Shown here: positions 24,745 to 38,500 of the stretch, piece after piece
How the letters are laid out: each line of letters starts with the position of its first letter
Numbering within the stretch: position 1 is the stretch's first letter
DNA from: Glandiceps talaboti
Lineage: Eukaryota > Hemichordata > Enteropneusta > Spengelidae
Direction: 5' to 3'
DNA: 64,000 bases
Assembly (NCBI RefSeq): GCF_964340395.1
Contig: NC_135560.1
Location: forward strand, 8,837,598-8,901,597
The notes under the pieces: model-generated
Database searches by the model: none
The model's input: only the letters and a program-made list of their open reading frames with translations
What the model was told of the DNA's origin: nothing
Position numbers and translations under genes: made by a program

Positions 24745-25572
24745 CCAGGGTATGAGTATAAAGTTAGCCTCAGATTCAGGATCAGATTCACATTGGTGGA
24801 CAATCTGAGGACAGTCTCATATTGCACCTCAGGTTCAGTCTTAGACTGTCGACAGTCGCTCGCGCCTTTTTCCCTACGTTTTATCTAAACTCCGGTCCGG
24901 CGCAACACTAGTAATAGTATAATCGCAAACTGATATCGAGGGCCGTATTGCGAAGGCTCGGGCCTTCGGCCCTCGACCTCGGGCCTTCGGCCCTCAATTT
25001 GCGATTAGACTAGTGTTGCGCGGGATCGGAGTTTAGATAAAACTTTGGGCAAAAAAGGCGCGAGCGACTGTCGACAGTCTAGTTCAGTCTCTCATATTTG
25101 AAAATCACGATAACATCAGAAGAAAAGCAGTCAAACAAGAAATTATACTATAGAGAAAATAGGAAACTGCTCACCCATCGTAAAATATTATTTCTACAGA
25201 CTTTTAAATAAGACTAAAATCTTCTTAATCAGCCGCAATGTAGATACATCACTGGAAAAGTGCACCCACCAACAAACACATCAACTGAACTTTAACCTCT
25301 CAATAATGTCTTCACGACAAACTTTTACCTCTGATTTTCAGGTAATTTCCCCATGCAGGCTGAGACATCTACTCTCCCATCAAGTGAGAGTGAAGGGGGA
25401 ACATTTCCTGTAGTCTGGACATTATTTCTAGTTTGACTGCTTTTTACTTGTGTTATTGTGATTTTTTTGAATATGAGACTGATCTGAGGCTCAATATGAG
25501 ACTGGCCTCATATTGTCCTCCAATGTGAATCTGATTCTGAATCTGAGACTAACTTTATACTCATGCCAAGGC
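24745..25572. mobile_element. outer foldback element interrupted by a second element
   Basis: The left arm (ATGAGTATAAAGTTAGCCTC...AGATTCACATTGGTGGACAA, about 24750-24820) pairs with the right arm about 25485-25565 (TTGTCCTCCAATGTGAATCT...ACTAACTTTATACTCAT). The arms pair over about 85 bp and both contain CTCATATTG modules. The 240-bp element at 24842-25081 lies just inside the left arm with its own target-site duplication, so it inserted later. No coding capacity was seen. Confidence 0.75.
24842..25081. mobile_element. 240-bp MITE with 9-bp target-site duplication, nested
   Basis: Terminal inverted repeats start TAGACTGTCGACAGTCGCTC and continue past GCGCCTTTT and GTTTTATCTAAACTCCG on both sides. 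Both ends are flanked by the 9-bp direct repeat GTTCAGTCT (24833-24841 and 25082-25090). The centre has two copies of CTCGGGCCTTCGGCCCTC and is strikingly GC-rich compared with the flanks. A 9-bp duplication is typical of Mutator-like transposons; this element would be non-autonomous. The very similar arms suggest recent insertion. Confidence 0.85.
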
Positions 25573-25661
25573 ACCATCAATACAGAAACACAGGGAAATA
25601 CAAACAAATTCAGGCTCTTAAAGTTATTCAAATAGTTTGTTGCATATTATATTTGCTAACT

Positions 25662-25772
25662 TAAAGTGGTCATATGGATGAGTATTGAGTATTTATTTTG
25701 GATTTTTAATTTATAAAACAATTTTATCATGGCTTCCCACTTGAAAATTCAATATGGAACAACATTGACCAG
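25662..25772. mobile_element. palindromic MITE, left-end fragment
   Basis: TA followed by AAGTGGTCATATGGATGAGT and TTTATAAAACAATTTTATCA matches the left third of the copy at 62350-62695. It diverges after about 25770. Confidence 0.75.
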
Positions 25773-28700
25773 GTCAGCATTTTAAAAAGAATGATTACTC
25801 AGTTTTCTGATGGATATTAACATGTATATTATTTCAAATGAGTCCAAACAGTTGTTGAAAGACCAGGCACTTCATGGCAGACCCCCTCTGAGATGAACCG
25901 CACATATCAACCATTAAACTAAGTCTAATAATATGAGTATGTACTACAAAGGTTGCTATGATTTGAAATAATGACTTCCTTTCTAGAATTGTGCAATCAA
26001 AAAATGAAATTTTATTAAACTGTTGTAAGATATCTGACTGAAATTCACACTCTTAAGGTCAAAGGTCAGATAAGTAATTGACACAACCAATTGCATATGA
26101 GATCAGAACATGTTCCACATATGTGTCCATTAATTAATATCAAAATGAAATACTAGTATTGTGGCTTGAGGTCAATTGATTTTTATGAGAGTAGCCTGGT
26201 AAAGATATTGCCAATGCATGAATGGTGTGTGTTTCATCTTTCTCCAGTGCTCCACTCACTCATGGCTTTTCAATGACTACAAAGTTTAATTAATATAATG
26301 GCGCAGTGATGACAACAAGCCTTACATGTACATCTGTTCTTTACAATCGTAACACAAGATTACGTCTTAGAATCTCAAAAATGGAAAGAGAAAACTCTTA
26401 TTTCTGAAGCTTCCATAGGACAAGCCAGATTTCAATTTGAAAAATTGTGGCTATCAAAGTGCACACATAAATCATGCTCATCTAGTGAGTATTACATTCA
26501 AGACACAAGGGACACTATTTTTATCTCGATGTTAAATTACACGAAACTTGTCTGGTCTTGTATTCATCTTGGATTGTGGTCTGAGGTATAGCATTGACAG
26601 GTTTACATGTACATGTTACATGTGTGCATTTCTGTATGATTCTCAAACCAATGGCAATACTTGGATGCATCCAATCATTGTAGCACTGAATTACATATTC
26701 GGTTTTGCCTTGCTGTTTTGTTGCAGGTCTCATGGTTACTAGCAAGTTAACCCCTTCAATACTGAAAACATTCCCGCCAAAATTGTTTGGACAAAATTCT
26801 TGTTTTATGTAAGTTTTTGGCATATATCAACTTCATTTTAGACTGGAATTAAAGAAATGTTACTTCCTAATAAAGTAATATTACTGTAATTATGAAAATA
26901 TTCATATAAATTGGGTTCCATATTATTTAAAACTCGTCTCTAGTCATGAAAGGGTTAAATAAATTTCGATAAATGATGGACTAACTATTAAAACGCATGT
27001 GTATACTATGCTTCATGTGCCACAAAAGCAACCAAACACAATTCTGTTCTGGCCAGGTCCATCCATTTAAAGACACATGGTCTACATCTGAATTTGTTTT
27101 TTCTACATGTATATTGCTTTTAAATATTTTTTCCGGATTTACTGAAAATGATAAAAACATTAGTTATTGTAACAAAATCTCTGATGATCATGTGTGTATA
27201 GTATTAACACAGACCGTGGAATTTCTCCAGGGTCTATATATTGTTTAAAACGGGGCACAAAAATTAGTTCTGTGAAGTAGTTATTTCTATTTTACACATT
27301 TTACCACACTTGATTGACACAAATACTGAAACGTAGAAATTTTTGCTAAAGACTTATTTTCGCTTATTTCACTAGAAAACAAATACGTGAAAATAAGCAG
27401 TGACTAAAAAAATGCCCCTTTGTAAATAACACAGTGCAACTCAATGGGCTTAATAATTAGTAAACATTTAGTCACTGAGAACGAGCTGAAGACTATAAAA
27501 TCACAAGATTTCCTAGTGGCGAAAATATCTTGGTTTACAGAATACTAAGCGTAAAGCACAATAAGTCATATTTTAAACCAAAGCTATTATTTTTAAGTAA
27601 TGAATATTCATCTGCAATCTAAGGTCACTGGCCTATCTGTTTTTAATGGAACAACATATGTCAACCTAAATAATTACAGTGGATCAGCAAATGTGAACAG
27701 TCTGGCTAATTATGTAAAGTAAACAGATGTAGCAGTACTTTTGTTACATACCAGATATAGTTTATTTAACTAATGGATTCAACTGATTTCAAGTGATATC
27801 ATTAGACAAGGAAATGGTCTGATCTGTAGGTGGTGCATGGTGTACATGTACTTACACAGTTCAAGTGTTATACATGTATTGGTACAGGTCCAGGTAAACA
27901 ATCAAGTAGAGTACATTTGTATCTGCATGGCAATATGACCCTTTCCGTTCCAGGACAATTTATGTCGTTCAAGGACAATGTAAGCAATTTTTTAGTTTTA
28001 ATCTGAACTGGACCTTGAATTTCAACATAATCCAAGACCAAGGGATTCAAACATTGGTCATTTTAATTGTTAAATGTTCATCTAAATGAGAATTAGAATG
28101 ATGCTTATGTATCTTATACTAACTTTAATACACTCGTTAGTTTGTACTTCCTCCAGTCCTGTACATAAAGTTGTTTTTCACAAACACAGACATGTCTTTT
28201 TGATATGTAAATACTTGCTCTCTGCTTGACTAACTTTCACCATCATCAACTCTTTTTTGTGATGTGACAGTATTTACATATTTGCAGGCCTTTAAATTCA
28301 ACTTCTACATGTATAGCTTGGTAGTCGGATTTAGCCAAGTGAACTGTGTCAGCTACAATTTCTATTAACTTACATTGTCCACCATGCAGACTACCACCAT
28401 GTAGTAGTCTATATGCCCTGGACTACTGCTACAGTGCTAGTCTGAAAGGATAAAATAACACTGAATTTCTCATTGTAGGCATGGTTTTCCTCTCTGTTTG
28501 ATGATAGAAATTAACCGTACTTGGTTATGAACTTAAATAAAAAAATTTTCTGTTCTGATTGTCATACTACCGTTAGTACTTCAAAATGTAAAATATGTTT
28601 CAAGTCATATCTCTCCCCATCTCCTCCTCATCCCATCCAACTCTCTTGCCTCCCCTATCCCCCCTCATCCCCTTCACATACCCCATCCCATCTCACACAG

Positions 28701-29399
28701 CTCATCCCAACCCATCCCCTGGCCATTTAGATACAGGGTCTTACCCTTTGATCGCTTAAAAACAATAGAAACTTATCCAAAAAAACAATAAATTATTTTG
28801 TTGGCAAATTCTTGTGCCTCTATCATTACATTCTGGGGAGAACATTAGTATTTCAGTTTCAATTAAACTGACAGCTGGGTATGTAGGTTACATATGTTAC
28901 AGCTGGATTCTAATACCAAGGGATTGTACATGTATAGTAATGTAAGTATTGTACAACTTTAAATCACAGCTGTTATCGTTGTCACTGCCAACTATTAGTG
29001 ACCTTTCAGTTTCAACCCTTCAAATATATCTACCCTACATTAGTATCTGTAGAAATCTGAAATACAGTATTATATAACAGCGCTCATTTTAAGATATTTT
29101 TTATTTTAATTTCTATATATTTTTTTTTCATTTTCCAGGTTTATTTTTTTTTCTTAATTCTTTTTAATTTGTTAAAATTTAGTGGTAGTTAGAGTAATGT
29201 TACAGGTACTAACTTAGCACCAGCTTTAATAATCCCAATCTTTTACTGGTACCGTATGTCATTTAATGTTTTAATGTCTTTCAGCATACTCGTATATTTA
29301 TCAGGTCTAATGTGATTGATTGTAAATATTTCTGTATTTCTATGCCCCACTTCTGACTTTAATACTTAGTAGTAATAAAATTTAGCAAATAAAATAACG

Positions 29400-29691
29400 G
29401 AGATAAAATTAACACCAATAGCATTGTAGCACAACTGATATACTACACAAATATATGTAATCAACACCTATGAATTTGATTAGAACTTTAATTTCTAAAA
29501 AAAAAATACATGCAATATAGGTAAGTAACATCCAGAATATTACCAAGACAAAAGGACTTTTAGAGTTTAAGTTTTTCTACCTACTTTCAAGACACACAAA
29601 GTATCATCCTCACCAAATACCATGGCAACAAGTCCAGTATGTTTTTTTACATTTATGTCATTCACCCTCTAACCCATCTAACCCACAATAT

Positions 29692-29761
<70 letters not shown>

Positions 29762-29800
29762 ACACACACACACACACATTTCACCTATCTATGCCTATCT
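29400..29800. repeat. partial dispersed repeat ending in a CA microsatellite
   Basis: ACACCAATAGCATTGTAGCACAAC resembles the GCGCCAATGGCGTTGTAGCACAAC block of the 970-1490 repeat. A long (CA)n tract with one CATA interruption runs from about 29691 to 29779. The shared microsatellite position at the end of two copies suggests it is part of the element. Confidence 0.55.
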
Positions 29801-31505
29801 ATTGAACCTTAGTTTGAGTTCAGCTTTTATAAAAATGATGTGAAACTTATCAATATATGATTTAATGCTCATAATTCTTGATAGTTTCAAAACACATGTT
29901 TACAGAAGTAGCATTTATTCAGTTCTGGTACCTGGTTCAAGTCACACAAAAAAGACACATTAGTAGGCTGTAGTTCACATCCTTCTTACAGTGTTTGATT
30001 GCAAATAACACCATGTTATCATCTGTTACATGCAAATTAGCAAATAATACTAGAGAAAGCAGTTAACACTTATTGATTCCCTTTCAAGTTTCAAGAGGAA
30101 AGACCATGCAAATAATAAACAGAGCAAATAAACAGAGCTCACTTCATTGTCACAAATTGACAATAGTTTTTAAAAGGATTTGAGCAAGAGAGTATAATAT
30201 TTACACTTTTGACTTGCTATGTTGGCTAATCAAGTTGAGACTCTCAGTGAGTGTTACTTTCAGTTTTTGACAAAGCTGGTCTATCTTTTCCCAAAACTGA
30301 ATAAATTAGTTCATTTTTACCCCAAAATTTCCTAATCTTTTTTGCTATTTACACTGGTTTTGTTCTTCCTCTAAAGTTGCACCCAAACATTTTTTTTATA
30401 ATTAAAGGCTGTTTGTACATGTATGTATTTCTACCCCTGTCAACGCAAACAAATGAGATCCCAGACAGACTGTATGTGAACAAGATAACATACACTGACC
30501 CCTCTTGCGATATCTCTACATTGTCTTGATGCAATCATTACATTTCAAAAACCATTAATATTAACAATTCTTTAATATCTAAATCTCAAATACACAACAA
30601 AGCTTGCATATAGCATGCTAATTTGTCATTTCCTAATCCTACATGTATCGTCAACATTCTAGCACCAACATTTTCAATATAACTTACATTACAGTAAATC
30701 TCATACAGATCAAAGTTCTAACAATACATGGATTTATATGTAAACACACATACAACATCAAGTGTACATCTACAGCACCACTGTGTGAATTGTTAATGGT
30801 GTTAAGGTACAAGGCAAGTACATGTAACCTCATAAATGATATCAAATGATTGCTGTTTTACCCCATAAGATATCTACTTCTCTCTCTGTAGTCTGTCAGT
30901 ACATAAAACAGAAACCATATCTTGCCTTGGTTGTGGATGGATACCCATTACATTTAGCTTTCCATTTCTACCTTTTAACCTTTTTTTGTTTTGTTTTATT
31001 TTGTTAACTGCAACTTAGGATCAGTTTCTTTTGCTTACTACAATTTTTGGGGGAATCTTAGTGTTTTGGCCTTCTCCTTTGTTTTCTAATGTTCCATATT
31101 GAATGTCAAATCATACTTAACCTTGACTAGCAAATTAGTATTTCCTGACACCATCAAGTATCATTATTACAAGATATGATATGATATCAGGAATTGATAG
31201 CAGTATTATACACACCCAAAAGCATGTCTCTCATAAAAGATTAGTTATGGAAAAGCCATCAACATTCACTGTTCCAACTTGTACACGAGACCTTGAATTT
31301 GTTTGCATTGAAATTTCTATGACAAGTGCAATTGGATATTTCCTTTCCTTTCTTTGTATTTTATTCTGTAGTTTCAAAAGTTTGGGATGACAAATCTAAA
31401 TTTACTGCTAGTGCTAGTAGATATATGACATACTTGACATAAATAAAAGTATTTTCATAAAATGGCCAAACAGAGGAAGATGTTGCTCAAACACCTGAAG
31501 ATGTA

Positions 31506-31629
31506 TAATCTAGTTCCTGACGACTGTGTTCCGATTTTACCTTACGTTATCTTCACACATTACATTTATCACAGTAATGTGAAGATAACGTAGTGTAAAA
31601 TCGGAACACGGTCGTCAGGAACTAGACTA
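31506..31629. mobile_element. 124-bp MITE with 9-bp target-site duplication
   Basis: Inverted ends TAATCTAGTTCCTGACGACT and, on the other strand, TAGTCTAGTTCCTGACGAC continue through GTGTTCCGATTTTAC and TTATCTTCACA. The flanks carry the direct repeat GAAGATGTA at 31497-31505 and 31630-31638. This is the same duplication length as the element at 24842, but the ends differ, so it is a separate family. Confidence 0.85.
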
Positions 31630-32072
31630 GAAGATGTACAAAAGTCGTGTGCCAGATGTTACCACAAAATTACAACTTGAATTTTTGTAATAATTTTACA
31701 AGTCTTACAGTGCAATGTCAATGTGTACTATAGACACTAATATAATTTGTGGCAAATTGAAAGATTGAAACACATTTTAATGATTTATCTGTGGGATATT
31801 TTCCGGGGACGTTTCATATTCATTACACAACTAACTCTCTCCGTTCGGTGAAGTCATGCTACAGTCAAGTTACTTTCGTTCATAGTCACTTGAGACTACG
31901 ACACGACGCAATACAAATTGAACCGTTGCATCTGTCTGCTACGAATGCTCGCACACAAATTTGCAATGTATTTACATTCTCTGCTGCTTGTCAAGTCCCA
32001 GACAATCAAAACACAAGATGACCATGACAGATAGACAACACCCACAAACACTAAAAACGTCTCGGAACTTAC

Positions 32073-32586
32073 CTGGAAACCCTTCCTTCTGACGAGGGCA
32101 GATCTATCGTCGGAGAAAACGACCACTGGTTAATCAAACTCTAAAGCACACACAGTTACTTCCCACTGTAGTCAACACGGAAATGAATCTGACGCATCGG
32201 ATCTGGGTCAAGGAAGAAGTAAATTATCAAAAACTTGAGGGCTCCAACTCGATCAAACTTTCATTATTATTCAGTGTTTTTTCCGAGATAATCGAGTTCT
32301 CAGTATTATTGTTAACAGGTTTGTATATGAAAAGTTTTTTTTGGTAAGTTTTATTGATTCCACGATATGTGACAAAGGTGGATATTTTGTATGCCATATT
32401 AAAATATCAGGTTAGGATAAGGATGAAAGTTAAATCTCGTAAAGTCTCGTCAGTTCTCATCTAAATAATAGCGCCATGTTTTGATTTCACTGGACGGAGA
32501 AGATATCTTGTATGTGGTACAGTGACATACATCTCTTTCTGGAAAACTTGTGTCAATGAATTTAAGTGACTCTTTCTCCGCTGAAG
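32073..32586. promoter_or_regulatory. probable divergent promoter: HAUS1 (plus) and a minus-strand leader exon
   Basis: On the plus strand the HAUS1 start codon follows at 32587. On the minus strand a strong donor, TTTCCAG before GTAAGTTCC at 32072, ends a candidate non-coding exon reaching to about 32150-32200. The interval is locally richer in CG dinucleotides than its flanks. The minus-strand leader could belong to Shc, whose first coding exon at 6563 is preceded by an acceptor on the same strand; that link is inference only. Confidence 0.45.
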
Positions 32587-35500
32587 ATGTCGGCAGTAGG
32601 CGAGAAACATCGTAAGGTAAGTTCATTGATGTATTCGCTGAGCTGAGATCACTAGGCTCCCCATCCACCACAGGCGCTTGTGTACTATGCTCGCATGTAA
32701 TTTGTAAACTCTATTCAAGGTTAATAGTTCTAGTAGTAGTACACAATATTGTCGTTATTAGGTAGGCATTGATGGGTGACGGTACTTTCTGAATATTCTT
32801 AAATACCCATTACACAAATGTGTTGCACTCGACCATCCTTGAAGTTGAATAGAACCTTAGCCCACAAGTGACTGTGCCCCAGACTCTCCCAAAACACGAG
32901 TAAATGTAAACAAAATTATCAAACAGCGTTGGAAAAATAATTACACCATATTTTACAGTGTTTGTTTACTGTTATTCACATGTGTTACCACTTACCAAAT
33001 GACAATGGATGTATTATTAAAAGTAATTACTAATTTTAATAGTATATAGGCTAGCTCTATGATATTGATAAGAAGAATTCAATAATTCACATTCTAACCA
33101 GGGGTTCTACTTCCATGTTCTAACATTCTCTTCTTTAATATACATATGTAGGTCCAAGTTTGGCTTGAGAATGTCTTTGCAGGTAGTTCAGTCCCTCAGT
33201 ATGAGATCAATACGAAAACAGTCAATTGTTTGTATGATCTTATGCAAATGAATGAGAAGAGAGATATGGAGACACAATTAGTAACTGATGATTTGAATCA
33301 GAAAGCAGCTGAATATCACCTGGAGGGTAAGTTTGTCACAGTCAGTATTCTCCTTTGTAAGACTGCATTTTGTTTTTCAAATGCCTGCTATTGGTAAATT
33401 GTTGTATAAGTTTAGGCAAATGTGAAGATCTTTAATGTGTGCAGTGCACTAGAGCCACTGACTCACCATGACAAGCTCCAGGCCACCCAAATTAATCTTT
33501 TAACATAGCCTTGTACACCATGTAGGTAAACATACGATATTGCTGGATGGAAATCAATGAATTTATATACCAGAAAAGGGGGTTAACCCCCACCACCATA
33601 TAGCTGGGTTGATTTTACCAATGTATGACTGTTCTTTCCCACACACCACTGTAGTCTGACTGTAGTACGTACTGGTAGGGATGTTAGTTACACAGGTTTA
33701 TCCAAAAGCAATCTTGTATTATTTCAAGAATGAATCAAATGTCAGTGTATGATATGTTTATTTCCTTCCTACTTTTTAAGCTGTAAGGTTGGCAGGCATA
33801 CTCCACAACATGGGTCTTTCCACTACTAAATTGTCCAAGTCTGGTTCAACCAGTTTGACCACACTTGCCACTGTTGCACTGACATTGGAATTGAAGGATG
33901 GTTCCATGAGCAGGTATGTTGTATTTCTGTATTTTGTTTTCAGACTGTTCTACTGTTCTCTTCATTGCCTTCTCTTTTTTCAGAGGTTATACAATTATAA
34001 ACTTGTTTAATACAAGACTTAGATTTCATAGACTCTGGGGTCATAGTATCAAATGAAAAGTTCTATTCACATTTTTTGGAAGCAAGTCTCAAATTTTCAC
34101 TGACGTATTGTCAGGGGTGCACTACTATGGTGTACTAATCAGGTGCCAGCATCGAAATCCTAGCTGCATCACTCCAGCTCATTCCACACATCTCATCCGA
34201 GAACATGATAACAGCCCATTGTAGTACACCCCTGACAATACTGAGGCATCAGCAAAAATTTGGGGTTCACTTCTAAGAAATGTTTTGACTTGAGTCTTTG
34301 AGTTGAAATTTACATTTTATACTATAAACTTGTTATTCTCACCGTGATTAAGTACATGTATGCCAGCTTGAATGTGTTAAGAGTCAACCGTTTACACCTA
34401 TTTTTGCCTGACAGTACAAAAGTTAGTCAACAAAATTTATGTAAAAGATCTTCAGTTCCTAAAATTTATATCACTTAAAAAATTAGAACTGTCAAGTTTT
34501 GTTGTGAAATTATGGAAAGGGATAATTTCAAACCAAAGTACACTGAAGTGCAGAATGATTCTGGCATGGAGAGTCTGTCAAAAGTATGTATTTGAATAAC
34601 CTTCCAAGTAGCCAAAGTGTACTATCCAGAAAAGTTGAAAATATAAACCTAACCCAGGAACTTTGCAATCTGGCTTGACAGTTTTGTTCATCAACTCTGT
34701 TGAGCCATCATTGACAATAGCCAGGTAGCCAAGTTGTTGGGCTAATAGTAATATAAACTAGTTTATGGTGGATTAAGAAATGTAGTATTTGACAGCATCT
34801 ATTTCTATATAGGCCAACTGAACACCTCAAACTTGCAAGTTAAAATTCTTTCTAGGCAATTCAAGTTTTGGAGTAGGGTAATCTTCATTAGAAAGAATAT
34901 TGTTGATCATTTGTATAATAGTAGCCTTTTAGCCAATATCAATTACATATCATAAAATAAAATTTATTTTTATTTTTCCAGTTACCTCGTTGGCTTAACA
35001 GAACTTTCAAGAGAGTCAATGATCACTGGGGAAGCAAGACAACAGGAAAAAGAAATTGCTGATGAACTATCTAGGAAGACACAAAATGCTTTGGTCAAAT
35101 CAAGTCACTTCAAAAAGTAAGTGTATTTACAGCCCATTTCATGTTAGTGTTCACTGGCTCTGTTTGATACAATTTGGCAGAAATCAATAAGAAACTATAC
35201 ATGCTACACTTTGAAATAACAAGATTGAATGAATACAGTGTCTTGCTGTAGTTTGTGTAAAATGAAATGAAAATGTCACCATACAGACATCAAAACATTG
35301 ATGACCATTGGTCAACACCTAGTTTCAGTACGTTTAAAATGGTTTATTTCATTCAGACAAAATGTAGCAAGAAATTGCAATCTTGCTATCTTTAAGTGTA
35401 GAATGTGCAGTTTCTTAGTGGTTTCAGCATGGTTGTATCAAACAGAATAAAGGCAATTTGGAACGTTTTGACTCATATTTCAAGCACTGCAGAACCAGTG

Positions 35501-38500
35501 ATGTAGACACGAGTTGACGTGATATAGAATGACCATACATAATCCATATTATTTGTTATTAACAGAAAATAACTTGGCTTGTGGATGGTATAGTGTTCTG
35601 TAGCCATTACGAAAAAAATATTACAGTTGTAAATCGATATGAAGGTTTAGCTCATATTACTAGCAAATGACCCAATTTTAAGATCATAAATTTGACCTAA
35701 CAGCTTCTAATATTCCTGGAAAATGAGTGAATACTAACATACGGTGTATGTACTGTGTAATTAATTAGATGAGATATTGGCCACATAATTAGTGTTAATA
35801 TTACTACACCATTATTAACTGAACTATATACATTGTAAGTAATGTACAGGAAATAAAACAGGGTGTGACATACATAAATTTGGTGTCAGTCTCCTATCTC
35901 TTACCATGTGATGACTTACAGGCAGTGTGTCCTCTAAGCCAATTTGATGTGCCACTGATACACAGATATTTCTTGCGACACAACCAAAATTTGGTGTTTT
36001 TCACTTCCTAACAATGTGTTGAATCACAAGAAAAGTACTTGTTATTAGTTTGACCAACAACAAAAAATCTTACCTTTCATGAAAGGGCACACTGCCACAG
36101 CATGGAGTTAAAGCCTCTAACATTAACCACATATATTTTATATCACCAACCAAAAGAAGTCCACTATCTCCTGTGTCCATAACCTTAACAATATTTACCT
36201 TTCATAATCATGTCGAAAATATTGAAAGAAAATATCAAATTTCTATTTTTAGAAAATTGAAGCCATATTTATACTCAGACAATAACTGCTGAATTTCATC
36301 TTCTTTCAGATTTCTACACGCTTTAGAAGAAAAATCAGAAGATGAAGAACCAAAATTAAAACAGAAATGTCAAAATGAAGGATTTCTTCAAGCGAAAGCA
36401 AAGCAATACAAGGAGAGACTTCAATACTCAAAGGTACAAATGCAATCACTGTGTTAACAATGTACATTTAATATGACATATTCTACTTATCGAAGTTCTG
36501 GCCATTTCACTTTTAAGGATCACTAAAAAATTTGGCAAAGTGAGGGTTAAAATTTGGTCGTTATCACTGACTGTATGGCCATACATGAAATCATGAACAA
36601 AATGTGTGTTAAAGAGCATTACAGTAGTGATTAGGCATGTTTTATTACTGGTTTGTGCTGATAAAACAGTACAGCAAGCACAACACTGAAAATTAGTTGT
36701 AAATTCTTGTCTGCTTTCTTTATTATTTTCTTATTTCAGGCCATCAAGATGTCCCATGAAAATATAAAAACATACAAATACAAAAAAGAAAGAATAAATA
36801 TTAAACAAGCAACTATCTTGTACTATACATGACAATCCTATAATTTCACCAAAAGTTAGAAAGAAAGTATGCGTCTGCGTCAATGCAGATTCAAATTAAA
36901 GTATTGTTACTCTCTAGAATACATCTGTTAAATGTATACATTAGCTTTCGGTGGAGCAATGTAAAGTTCAAAATATTTCTGGTTACACAGATATTACTAA
37001 TGCTGACTGCACCTCTTAGATCAAAGACTAACCACATTGTGTTATTATATGTCACTTTTAAAGTATCCATCATTCTAGTACTATAGTTACACCAAACATT
37101 TAAACATTATGCATTGTATAAAAAACTTCTAAAAAGTGTGCATTTCATTTATGCTACACAATTCAATTTTTCTGGCCCTCACTTCCAGCCTCAAAACATC
37201 TTGCAAACAGCACTCCTAGAGGCCAAACCATGAAATGTTTTATCTCAGAATATGTCAAGATATCTAGCAACAACAAATAGTTCTAAGCTATTATTGTGTC
37301 CAAGGGACCAAAATTCAATTGTGTATCCAATATGTAATAGAATACTTCTATAGTTACAAAAATGTGTCTAGTATTTACATTGATAAGTTGTGACTTTGTT
37401 TTTTGACACAGGATAAGCTGAATGGAAGTGGTGTAGATGCATCAATATACCATGACAGCCTACTAAAGAAAGCTGAGGTACCGTAAAAGATGTTCAGTAT
37501 TCAATTTTTTTAACATTGTTGAGCGCTTATTGTATCTGAAAGGCCAGTGTCATAGTAGGATTAAAATTTGAGTGTTAAGAACAGTTTTGTGGAAGAGATA
37601 TAGAAACACGTGCTCGTGCACAAAAGAATGATTCTGTTAATACTCTACTGATACAGGTGTCGTCGTCCCAAAACTTGGGATTGAAACATCAATGTTTAAG
37701 CAAAAAAAGTGTTGTGTGTCTTGTTTCTTGACAGTACATGCAACACTTGTAGATTTACACATCCTTTGTTTTCTTCAACCATATTTGAATTCACCCATAC
37801 ATAGCCACTATATTGTATCATAGAGAGTGGAGGAGAAATTCCACTGTCTATGATTGTACATAGCTCGGTAGTCTGTCAGATACACCATGTTTAATAGGTG
37901 CCCTCACCCATCAACCTAACCTTCTCACAGTCATAAGGAGATGTGCTGAAGGTCAGGCTAGTGAAATAGAAGCAGTGTTCTCTGTAAACAAGGTAACAAG
38001 GGCTCCAAGCTATCCATTTTACACAAACATTGTTATCAAAACATGATCCAAGAACCCATCTATTGTTTTCCTGGTCTACAACTGATTTCTGAGCTCTTTT
38101 TGAAAATAATCTAGAGAGAACACTGCTTACATATTTAATGACTGTACAACATACTAGTATTTGCTGTTGCTAAATTTTATTGATATGTATTACTAATGTC
38201 AGATAGCAGCCAGACTAGTAGTATATCCCAAAATCCAAAAGTTGTAGTTATTCCTGCAAATTTTCTTTAAATTTTTTTTTCATAGAATAGCAGAAAAAAT
38301 GATTACTTTATGATGATATTTTCTGTTTTTGAATAGGAGTTAAAAGAGCTAAAGAAGCAAATATCACCATTGCGGGCCAAGCTAGATACTTATCACCAGC
38401 TACCAGCTGATCCATCTCTAGCACAAGTCAAAGTTGAAGAAGCCAAGAAAGAGTTGGTGGGTTGTACTCTACAATATTATGGTTTGATGTGATTTCTTCA

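Larger units (their letters stand above)
16415..31505. other. gene-free region between the orphan promoter and the HAUS1 promoter
   Basis: I see no supportable coding exon on either strand. Apparent reading frames at 19867-20259 and 20963-21459 are minisatellite translations; others are short and lack splice context. The region contains the MITEs, tandem arrays, poly-G tract, nested foldback and CA microsatellite listed separately. On the minus strand this would be the interior of the proposed long first Shc intron. Confidence 0.5.

Noticed and set aside
28600-28730. Pro/Ser-rich open frame at a CCCATCC-rich tract
   Set aside because: The sequence is a simple C/T-rich low-complexity tract, which explains the composition.
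32450-32671. 73-codon frame antisense to HAUS1 exon 1
   Set aside because: It overlaps the start codon of a confidently modelled gene and has no ATG-based family similarity.
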